DNA of 64,000 nt from Diadophis punctatus similis. Taxonomy: Eukaryota > Chordata > Lepidosauria > Squamata > Dipsadidae. Both the position numbers and the translations under genes were made by a program. The stretch spans positions 53,193,359-53,257,358 of the forward strand of contig JALIGW010000001.1 of the NCBI GenBank assembly GCA_023053685.1, given 5' to 3'. Each line of letters opens with the position of its first letter. Positions within the stretch are counted from its first letter, which is position 1. A model generated the notes under the pieces. The model saw nothing but the letters and a program-made list of their open reading frames with translations, made no database searches and was not told the DNA's origin. Positions 39,138 through 48,000 of the stretch are shown here, one piece after another.

Positions 39138-39750
39138 AAGGCAAAGGTTTCCCAGTCGTGTCTGACTCGAGGGGATGGTGCCCTCTGTTTCTTTGCCAAG
39201 GGAGACAGTTTTGTCCAAGGCATTTTCAGTGGTCATGTGCAGGGGTGGGTTCTAACTTACCTCGCTGCTGGTTTGCTTCCTCACGTGCCGCATGGGTGTG
39301 CTGTGTGGGTGCGCTACGCGGGCACAATGCTAAAAACCCTAAAAAAACAGCTTCTGCGTGTGCGCAGAAGCGAAAAATAAGATGGTGCCGCCTATGACGC
39401 CAAGAGAGCCAGTTTGGGGGCGTGGCCAGTTGGCCATCGCTGCCAGTTCGGCGAGCAGGGGGAAATTCCCGCTACCGGTTCTATAGTACCAGTCCGAACC
39501 GGCAGCAACCCACCCCTGGTCATGTGGCCAACATGACTATAAACCGAGACTCATGGAATGTTACCTTCCCACCGAAGTGATACCTTTTTTCGTATTTGCA
39601 TGCTTTCAAACTGAAGTGGGCAGGAGCTAGGCCAAGTAATGGGAGCTCACTCTGTCATGTGGTCCTTGGGTCTCAAACATGGGTGGTCAGCTTTTCATCT
39701 GAGAAGTTCAGCCTCTTTAATTGCTGTGCCATTATGCCCTCACCTTCATA
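39138..39750 (-). mobile_element. SINE with BovB-like tail, minus strand, interrupted by a hAT MITE
   Basis: GGCAAAGGTTTCCCAGTCGT followed by GTCTGACTCGAGGGGATGGT at the left continues after the MITE as GGTCATGTGGCCAACATGAC and GGAATGTTACCTTCCCACC. The minus-strand tRNA-like head is near 39700-39750 and is degraded. Confidence 0.7.
39240..39518. mobile_element. hAT MITE (279 bp) nested in a SINE
   Basis: The ends CAGGGGTGGGTT and AACCCACCCCTG have a perfect 8-bp duplication GTCATGTG (39232-39239 and 39519-39526). The interior carries a GCTTCTGCGTGTGCGCAGAAGC palindrome-like centre and AAGATGGTGCCGCC. Confidence 0.92.
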
Positions 39751-40376
39751 TTAGCCACATATAAATGGGAAAAAAATGCAGTGAGGACAAGATAATTTTA
39801 AGTTCCTGTCTTGACTTACAAATTTAAAAACTACTGAGGTCTACTGAGTAACATAGAGGTCCCCACATTAGAGAAAATGAGGTAAACTGGGACCCTCCTG
39901 TTTTGACATTTTGGAACGCCCTTAAGATTTGTTTCAGTGGGCAACCATTTAGATTTATAGATTTATATCCTGTAATGTGCTTTTAATAGGCTTGGAAGGG
40001 TATCAATTGAGATTATTATGATTTTATATATGGCCAGAAACCTCTGAATTGGGATAGTTTAATATGATGATATAAATGAATCAAATCAATAATATAATAA
40101 AATAATAAAGTGTATATTATTTAGAAATGGCCAGTTGATAATTCATGTATAACAACAATTCTGATATTATTAGTCTTGATCATTATGTGAAGACTAGAGA
40201 GTGCTCCCACAGCCAAACCATTTGGTTTAAAAAAAGATGTAAAATAGGAGACCCTTAATATGAGGTATGACAAAATGAGATATCTGCTCCCCCATTTTTT
40301 ATGATTTCCTTTTTTAAAAAGCACTCAGAATATTATAGCTATTGAATATATTTAATCCTTCCTGCATTGTTTAAGG

Positions 40377-40802
40377 CAGTGATGGCGAACCTATGGCACG
40401 GGTGCCACAGGTGGCACGCGGAGCCATGTCTGCCGGCACGCGAGCCGTTGCCCTAGCTCAGCTCCAGCGCGCATGTGCATGCACAGCAGCTGATTTTTGG
40501 CTCACGCGGAGGCTCTGGGAGGACAATTTTGGTCTCCGGGGGGCCTCCGGGATGGTGGGGGGAGCGTTTTTGCCCTCCCCAAGCTCCAAGAAAGCCTCTG
40601 GAGCCTGGGGAGGGCAAATAACGGCCCTACTGGGCCCACTGGAAGTCGGGAAATGGGGGAGTGGGGGGGGGTCACGCACGCATGCACAGGGGGGTGGGGC
40701 AAGTAGGGGGCTTTGAATTATGGGTGTGGGCATGCATGAGCGTGTGATAGCGTGTGCGCGCACTATTTTGGCACCCGAGGGAAAAAAGGTTCGCCATCAC
40801 TG
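40377..40802. mobile_element. hAT MITE, CAGTGATGGCGAACC family (426 bp)
   Basis: Terminal repeats CAGTGATGGCGAACC and GGTTCGCCATCACTG have a perfect 8-bp duplication GTTTAAGG (40369-40376 and 40803-40810). Confidence 0.92.
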
Positions 40803-40940
40803 GTTTAAGGAAAGAGTTTTTAGTTTAATTTTTGTTCTTCAGCAAGCTTTAGAAGTCCTTCAGGCAAGTCGATATAATGTTTTTCTGTTTCTCAGGGTTT
40901 TTTTTTTTTTTGTGGTTTCAATTTTATTGATCATCTAGAT

Positions 40941-41175
40941 CAGCGATTCTCAACCTGGGGGTCGCGACCCCTTTGGGGGTCGAACGACCCTTTCACAGGG
41001 GTCGGGAGACTTCGCCTGGACGCCGCCATTTGGGTTCTTTTACCCTCTGTGCATGCGCAGAACACTTTGCGCATGCGCAGAGGGTAAAAGAACCCAAATG
41101 GCGGCGGCGGGGCGGGGTGGGTCATGGTGGGGGCGCGGGGGCGCGGCGCAGCATTAGGAAGGTTGAGAACCACTG
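40941..41175. mobile_element. hAT MITE (235 bp) with NRF1/YY1-like palindromic core
   Basis: The ends CAGCGATTCTCAACC and GGTTGAGAACCACTG have a perfect 8-bp duplication ATCTAGAT (40933-40940 and 41176-41183). The core palindrome (41022-41105) contains TGCGCATGCGCA at 41068-41079 and GCCGCCAT/ATGGCGGC at the ends. It is nearly the same as the core of the unrelated-ended MITE at 1296-1595. Confidence 0.92.
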
Positions 41176-41669
41176 ATCTAGATTCACTATAGTAGAATGT
41201 TGTCTAACTGACTTCCATCTTCTAAACTATGCACTATTAGTAGTAAGCCAAAGTTTATGCCTTAGGGTTAGGAACCCTTAGGGTTCCTGAATTCAGGTAT
41301 TATGAATTATTCAACAAACCAGGAACAAAACAATACATGGCACGATGTGTCATTTAGCCATTATTCACTGCTTCCCATTGATTCTGTATAGCTCAGTACA
41401 GCAAGGATGAGTTTCTACTCTCTATAAACCAGAGATTTGAGTTCCTAGGAAAGAATACGTAATTGTCTTTTATTACGGTATCACTTCAGTACTGCTTGAG
41501 ATCCCAAAATATTCCTGTCCTAAAAGCTAGCAATGTTATAGAATATTTTTTTAAAATAGCAGTTGATCCTAACTATATTAAAAAACCCAAATCTGATCTA
41601 TATGCCTACCATGAACAGAAGTTCCAAAGTTAGGTCTGGTTTATACAACATGTTAAATCATGACAGAGA

Positions 41670-41890
41670 TCCAGCATGGTATAAAGCTAAAATGTTCATC
41701 TAGGTGTGGGGAGATCTAGCTACCCTTCTTCTCTCAACCGAAGCTTACTAGGTGACTCTGGGATAGTCATTCTCTCTCAGCTCACTTTTCTTTCAGGAGC
41801 TTTCATTGTAGGGAAGAAAAGGGAGGTCCTGTGTATGCCATCTTGAGCTCTTGAACAAATGGCAGGATATAAACAAACAAATAAAATGAT
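41670..41890 (+). mobile_element. Old SINE fragment
   Basis: CCAGCATGGTATAAAGCTAA, TTACTAGGTGACTCTGGGAT followed by AGTCATTCTCTCTCAGCTCA, and the tail GGATATAAACAAACAAATAA resemble a Sauria-type SINE with a non-BovB tail. Confidence 0.5.
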
Positions 41891-41899
41891 TAATTTAAT

Positions 41900-43348
41900 A
41901 TTGTGTGAACTCAGTCTGTAAATCCTAGATATTATCTGCCCCATGTATTTCAAATCTATGCAATGAAGATTTGTTTGTTACATTGAGTTTGTACTAACTT
42001 CAGAAAATTGAAAATTTGCTAAAACAAATCACAGCTTGTGAACCTATCAAGTAATCACAAAGCCTATTAGCTAAGCTTATTTAGTTAGGCAGGGAGATAA
42101 TGAAGTCCAAGCAAATGAGAAGCTGTTGCCTTGATCATTTCTTATGGACTGTTGCATTCTAATTAAATCTTTTTGCTCTCACATACAGGCCTCCCTATTT
42201 CCCTTCTTAAGACCAACCTAGCTGAAGGTATAATTAGTACTGTACTATTGACATAAAAATGGGCTATTGGGAAAAGAACTGCCTGGATTACTAGAAGCAT
42301 AATCTAGCATTATGTATGACGATAATCCGAGACAGCATACGGTCACCTCAATATCAAATACAGTTATAAAAGATCAGCAAGTTTTTCCATGATTACTGGT
42401 GACACTGAAAACATTTGTATGGCTCTTAATTTAAGCTGCTTGCTCCTATGGTCACAAATGGAGAAATCCATGTGGTGCTTCTGAAAAACAAAAAATATCA
42501 ATGGAACTGGACTGAGAATAAAAATTTAACCATCTGCACCTGCAAATGTCTTCTTGTTTATATATTAGTGTGTGTAAAGCTGGTTACATTATTTTTTAGA
42601 ATAGTGCTGTAAACTTTGTTACTGTATACATAATGCAGATGGTACTTGAAGAATCCCATATGGAACTTCTAGATAAAAAGAACAACACACTCAATTATCA
42701 TCATTAACACAAATTGTTTTTCTACTGCTATTTTAGTTCTGCATAGTTTTCAAACAACTGACATATTGTTGTTTTTCTGCACCGCTTGTAGCCCTTTCCA
42801 ATCGAGAAGCTGCTTTTTCTTCTTACGTCTTCTGCAGGTGCTCAGTAAAGAGGCTTGGCTTGGCTTTGCAAAAGGTGTGTACCAGGACTGACCATCTTGG
42901 TACCCAGAACAGTACCTTCTTTTCTTAAAAAGCATTTGGGGCAGAGAAGACTGGGATTGGATTATTTGCAACACCTTAGCTTTACCAGAGCCCCAGTCCC
43001 TTTAAAAAAAAATAAAAACGTATTATAATTTTATACAGAATAAAAACTAACATGAACTAATATTAGGAATGAAAAAAGAATGAAAGAAGAAAGAAAAGAT
43101 AAAAGATAAAACTGCAGAAATCAAACAAAAGAAAAAAGTGACTCCAATTTTCTTTTACAGAAGTTATAAAGTGACCTCTCACATTATGGTTACAGCATTG
43201 TATGCACTTTCTTTATAATCTATTATTTTTATTCCAATCCTCAAAACCATATATCATTTTTTTTCTCCTTCCCACAAAATGCCAATAAGCGGCTTCCAAT
43301 CAGTAAATTTAGATAATGTCCTATAATTTACACAGCCCATTTGACCAT
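41900..43348. other. Intergenic, no feature recognised
   Basis: A 74-residue minus-strand open frame at 42750-42974 with a basic RRRKKKK stretch was examined, but nothing supports it as a gene. The rest is AT-rich and unassigned. Confidence 0.4.
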
Positions 43349-43659
43349 CTCAGTGTTGTGCCTTGGCCGCGTCCGGCGCCGAGTCTGGAGGATCCGGAGG
43401 ACGTGGAGCCGCTCATGGTGCAGCAGTACCAGCCTATGTGCCTGGCACCAGAGACGGCTGGTGATGAGGACTCGGTGCCAGAGCAGGGCGATCTCCCAGG
43501 ACCTTCTGCACCTGCGCAGCAGAGTTCTTCATCAGGAGATGAAGAACTCATGCTGGATGCCAGAGCTCGCAGAGCAGCCAGAAGACAGGACTGGCTGAGT
43601 AAGCGTCGGTCCAATCGGAGGAAGCAGTGAGGGCTAATTGGGCCACGCCCTTCAGTGGC

Positions 43660-43666
43660 TATATTA
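43660..43666 (+). promoter_or_regulatory. TATA box of the LTR promoter
   Basis: TATATTA lies 30 bp upstream of position 43690, the base at which the self-priming complement begins. The 3' LTR copy is at 48774-48780, with its start at 48804. Confidence 0.75.
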
Positions 43667-43689
43667 GGCCAGGGTAATTAATGCTCATT

Positions 43690-43700
43690 GCTGAGAACAA
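43690..43700 (+). promoter_or_regulatory. Predicted RNA start and self-primer sequence
   Basis: GCTGAGAACAA at the predicted transcript 5' end is exactly complementary to TTGTTCTCAGC at 44046-44056. In Tf1 the first 11 nt of the mRNA serve as the minus-strand primer. Length and position agree here. Confidence 0.8.
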
Positions 43701-43964
43701 CGAATCAATGACCACGGCATATCCAGAGTTTCAGTTCTACGTTTGTTTGGGGAATCTTATCGAAGACACCAGCTTCTGCCAGCTTTATTCCGGGAAGCCA
43801 GCCAAGTTGTTCAGATAAGAGAAGAATTAATGAGTCTTGCTTTGAACTTTTGTCTGTGTGCTATTTAACCCTCACGTAACCCAAAGAACCTATTTCCTTG
43901 AGACTTTCCGTTTGTGTTGTTTTGGACTTCTAAAACCTCTGAGTTTTTACTAAGAAACTTTATT

Positions 43965-43970
43965 AGTAAA
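43965..43970 (+). terminator. Variant polyadenylation signal with GT-rich element
   Basis: AGTAAA, a known variant of AATAAA, is followed about 30 bp later by a GTGTGTGTGTGT run, as expected for a downstream GU-rich element. The 3' LTR copy is at 49079-49084. No canonical AATAAA exists in the LTR. Confidence 0.55.
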
Positions 43971-44045
43971 AAGAACCTTTTTGTTTGCCTCCCAACGAGT
44001 GTGTGTGTGTGTTTCTGGGGGGTTGCGGTGCTGGGTCACAACAGT

Positions 44046-44056
44046 TTGTTCTCAGC
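44046..44056 (+). promoter_or_regulatory. Self-priming primer-binding site
   Basis: TTGTTCTCAGC starts two bases after the 5' LTR end. No TGG-starting tRNA complement is present at the usual position. The site is an 11/11 complement of 43690-43700, and the match stops at the next base (43701 C against 44045 T). Confidence 0.8.
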
Positions 44057-44089
44057 CCAAACTGACCACACACAAGCCCAGATTGCAGC

Positions 44090-45046
44090 ATGGAGCAGCT
44101 TCAGGACGAGAATGCTCAACTTCGGCAGCAGCTGGCAATCATGAACGCTCAGTTAACAATGCAGCAAAATCAGTTGGCAGCTGCTCCTGCGTGGGCCCCA
44201 GCCCAACGGACACGCTGCCCGATAGCCATGCCGGATAAGTTCCATGGTGACGAGGCTATGTTCCCGGCGTTCCTGGGCCAGTGCCAGCTGTTCATGTCTC
44301 TGAGGCCAGAGGATTTCCCCCACGACCGGGACAAGGTGGGGTTTGTAATTAGCCTGCTGTCTGGAAATGCAGCACGTTGGGCCACCCCTCTACTGGTCCA
44401 GAACAGTCCCCTCCTCCAGGACTTTGGGCGTTTCTGCACTCATTTGGAGGAGATGTTTGCGGATCCAATTAAGGCCCAGACAGCGTGCAGGCAATTAAGG
44501 CAGCTGAGGCAAGGCCGGAGACCACTCAGGGAGTACATCAGTGAGTTCCGTCTCCTCAGCCAAGACTCGGCCTGGAATGAGGCTGCGTTGTTGGATGCCT
44601 TCCAGGAGGGCTTGGCAGACAGCATCCAGGATGAGCTGGCACGCGTGGACATTCCTGCAACCACCCAAGAACTGGTGCGGCTCTGCTTGAAAATTGATGC
44701 CCGGTTGCAAGCGAGGAATGCACGCCGTGCTGCTCCGGCGCCTCTCGCGCCACCTGACGTCCCCGCTGTTCCGGCTCCACGTCGCGCTGCTCAGGCACCT
44801 CCTGTTCCCCGTGGACTTCCGTCGGCCCCGGCTCCCTGTGACGAGCCTATGGACCTTGGCGCTGTTCGGCCCCGCTTGACCGGCGCGGAAAAGGACAGAC
44901 GCAGGGCAGGGGGGTTGTGTTTGTATTGCGGCGACCCGGGCCATTTCGCTCGCTCGTGCCCTAGGAAGGGTCGGGGGCCCACCGCTTCTGGTCCTGCTCC
45001 ATCGTCCCAGCCATCGCCGTCGGGAAACAGCCAGCACCCGGCCTAG
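44090..45046 (+). CDS. gag: Gag polyprotein of the chromovirus retrotransposon (318 aa)
   Basis: This is the structural protein that forms the intracellular particle and packages the RNA. Residues 1-30 are glutamine/leucine-rich and probably coiled-coil. Residues ~45-210 match the retrotransposon Gag fold (FPAFLGQCQLFM, GFVISLLSGNAARWATPLL, LREYISEFRLLSQD). A proline/alanine-rich linker follows. A CCHC zinc knuckle is at C277-X2-C280-X4-H285-X4-C290. The start is the first ATG after the leader. The frame ends at TAG 45044-45046. Its 3' end overlaps the open pol frame by ~80 bp, with a slippery heptamer in the overlap. This family is the source of the domesticated mammalian PEG10/RTL genes. 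The frame is uninterrupted. Confidence 0.95.
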   Translation: MEQLQDENAQLRQQLAIMNAQLTMQQNQLAAAPAWAPAQRTRCPIAMPDKFHGDEAMFPAFLGQCQLFMSLRPEDFPHDRDKVGFVISLLSGNAARWATPLLVQNSPLLQDFGRFCTHLEEMFADPIKAQTACRQLRQLRQGRRPLREYISEFRLLSQDSAWNEAALLDAFQEGLADSIQDELARVDIPATTQELVRLCLKIDARLQARNARRAAPAPLAPPDVPAVPAPRRAAQAPPVPRGLPSAPAPCDEPMDLGAVRPRLTGAEKDRRRAGGLCLYCGDPGHFARSCPRKGRGPTASGPAPSSQPSPSGNSQHPA

Positions 45047-48000
45047 CGGAGACGTTGGGTCGGGCATGCACACCGAAGGACTCCGGCTCAGCTGACGTGG
45101 ATCCCGGTCCTCCGCGGCATCTGCTCTTGGACACCAAGGTCTTTATTGACCACCGGGACCGTGGCATCTCCGCACACGCTTTGGTGGACTCCGGGGCAAC
45201 CACCAATTTCATTGACGAGGCGTTCGCCCAGCATCTTGCCGTTCCCCTGTGCCCCGTGGACCCGCCGATGAGGGTGGAAACAATCGATGGCCGGGTGTTG
45301 CTGTCAGGTCCGATTAAGGCCATCACGCAGCCGGTGCGCCTTTGCATTGGACGGCACGAGGAGGCCATCCAGTTTTATGTGACGTCGGGACTCCATTGCC
45401 CTTTGGTTCTCGGACTGGCGTGGCTGCGCACCCACGACCCTCAGGTTGTATGGTCCCAGAACTTCATTGCCTTCCCGAGTCTCCAGGGTGTGGACCATAC
45501 GCGCCAGGTTTGTGCGGGCGCGGTACCTGACCCTCCGGACATTTCACTCCCAGCTGAGTTTGCAGACTTCGCTGATGTGTTTAGCGAAAAGGAGGCGGAC
45601 CAGTTGCCCCCGCACTGGCCCTACGATTGCCCTGTGGATCTGATTCCCATTGCTCCGCTCCCTGTGGGCCGCCTCTATTCCATGTCAGAACCCGAACTGG
45701 CCGCACTGCGGGACTTTATCGATAAAAACCTGGCCAGGGGTTTCATCCGACCCTCCTCGTCGCCCTTGTCTGCCCCCGTCCTCTTCGTCAAGAAGAAAAC
45801 CGGGGACTTGCGCCTGTGCTGCGATTATCGCAAGTTGAACGCCATCACAGTGCGTAACCGGTACCCGTTGCCCCTCATCCCGGAGTTGATGGAACGCCTC
45901 CGCTCGGCGACCATCTTCACCAAATTGGACTTACGTGGTGCTTACAATTTGGTGCGTGTTCGTGAGGGGGACGAGTGGAAGACGGCGTTCGGGACCCGCT
46001 ACGGTCATTTTGAGTATACGGTCATGCCGTTCGGCTTGACCAACGCTCCGGCTGTGTTCCAGCATTTCATGAACGACATCTTTAGAGATTTGCTGGACCA
46101 GTTCGTTGTCGTGTACCTGGACGATATTATGATTTATTCCACGTCCCGGAGCAGCCACATCCAACATATCCGTCAAGTCCTGCAGCAGTTGAGAGACCAC
46201 CAGCTATACGCGAAATTAGAGAAATGCCAGTTTTTTCAGACAACTGTGGATTTCCTGGGCCATCGGATTTCGCCAGAAGGCATCGCCATGGACCGTGGCA
46301 AGGTCGAGGCCCTGAAAACCTGGCAACCCCCGCGCCGGGTAAAGGACGTTCAGCGACTCCTGGGGTTCGCAAATTATTATAGGACCTTCATCCCGGGGTT
46401 CGCCACTCTGACCGCGCCTCTCACTCGACTCCTGCAGAAACAAGTCCCTTTCCGGTGGGGCGATTCCGAACAAGAGGCGTTCAAGATCCTCACGGATGCC
46501 TTCATGCAGGAGCCGATCCTCAAGCACCCAGACCCTCACCGCCCTTTCGTTGTGGAGGCGGACGCGTCCGACATTGCCGTGGGCGCCGTCTTGCTACAGA
46601 CCCGGGAAGATGGCGGCCATCTCTTCCCTTGCGCTTATTATTCACGGAAATTAACCTCGTCGGAGCGCAATTATACTATCTGGGAGAAGGAGTTGCTGGC
46701 CATCAAGGCGGCTTTCGAGACCTGGCGGCACCACCTCGAGGGGGCTCGTCATCAAGTGGAGGTGCGCACAGACCATAAGAACCTGGAGTTCTTGCAGACG
46801 GCCAGGAAGCTCAACCAGCGCCAGATACGCTGGTCGTTCTTTTTCTCCCGCTTCAATTTTCGCATTACGTACATCCCGAGCGGCCGGAATCAGCAGGCGG
46901 ACGCGCTGTCCCGCAAGCCGGAATACGCCCAAGCCCAGGACCCGCTGCCGCCCCGGACGGTCCTGCCCATCGAGTCCTTTGCAGCTACCCAGGATCCCGT
47001 GGACCTCCGAGGACAGATCCGGGAGGCGCAGCGACACGACGCCTACGCGGCACAACGGAGGCAGGAGATAGGGCCTGAGTCCCCTTGGACGTTTTCGGAC
47101 GACCTCCTCCGTTTCCGGGACCTGCTCTACGTTCCTGCCGGTCCGCTCCGTGGCCTGATCCTGCAGCAGTGCCACGACAGCCCTGCGGCTGGCCACTTCG
47201 GCCTTTTCAAGACTCTGAACCTGGTGGCTCGGACTTTTTGGTGGCCCCGACTCCGTGATGACGTCCAGGCCTATGTGACGTCTTGTGTTCGCTGTCGCCA
47301 GGCCAAGTACGCCCCTGGAGCGCCGCCGGGCCTGCTGCAGCCCTTGCCGACGCCCGAGAGACCCTGGGGGGCCGTCTCTATGGACTTCCTCACGGACTTG
47401 CCCCCGTCCGCCGGCTTCACGACCGTGTTCGTAGTGGTCGATATGCTGACCAAAATGGCACATTTCATCCCCTGTCGAGGGTTGCCGACAGCTCGCGCCA
47501 CGGCCCGCATGTTTATCCAGCATGTTTTCCGCCTGCACGGTCTGCCGGATCGGGTCGTGTCGGATCGGGGAGCCCAGTTCACGGCCCAGTTCTGGAAGGG
47601 TCTGATGGCGGCCCTGGAGGTCCAAGTCTGCCTCTCGTCAGCGCATCATCCGGAGACTGATGGGGGCACTGAAAAAGTCATCGGCATCCTTGAACAGTAC
47701 CTGCGCTGTTTTGTCAACCAGCAGCAGGACAACTGGGCGGAATACCTTGCCGTGGCCGAGTTTGCTTTTAACAACTCTCAGCACACCTCCACGCACGCCT
47801 CTCCGTTCCTCGCCAACTTTGGTTACCACCCCCGTTTCTTCCCGCTCACGCTTCTAGACTCTCCTGTTCCTGTGGCGGAGGAATTCCTGTCCGAGCTCCA
47901 GGCCGTTCACCAACTGGTCAAACGCTCGTTGAATAAAGCCAAGGAAGATTACAAGAAGGTCGCGGACCGCTCCCGGCGAGCAACTCCACCTCTGGCGGTA

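Larger units (their letters stand above)
43354..44043 (+). repeat. 5' LTR (690 bp)
   Basis: TG...CA ends. U3 extends to about 43689 and includes a copy of the pol C-terminal coding region (to the stop at 43628-43630). It is followed by TATATTA at 43660-43666 and the predicted R start at 43690. Confidence 0.96.

Noticed and set aside
42750..42974. 74-residue minus-strand frame with RRRKKKK
   Set aside because: No family match, no splice or promoter context and no neighbouring support. It may be a decayed processed pseudogene, but nothing proves it.
43316..43630. A separate 104-residue gene at the 5' LTR
   Set aside because: It is the LTR copy of the pol C-terminus plus a few flanking host codons. 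It has no independent start or function.
44972..44983. The G-run and CCC in the gag/pol overlap as the frameshift site
   Set aside because: In the gag frame it reads CGG GGG CCC and does not fit the X XXY YYZ pattern. GGGAAAC at 45022 does.
45055..45057. TTG at 45055 as an independent pol start codon
   Set aside because: The pol frame is open further upstream to 44965, and a perfectly phased -1 slippery heptamer lies in the overlap, so frameshift expression is the better explanation.
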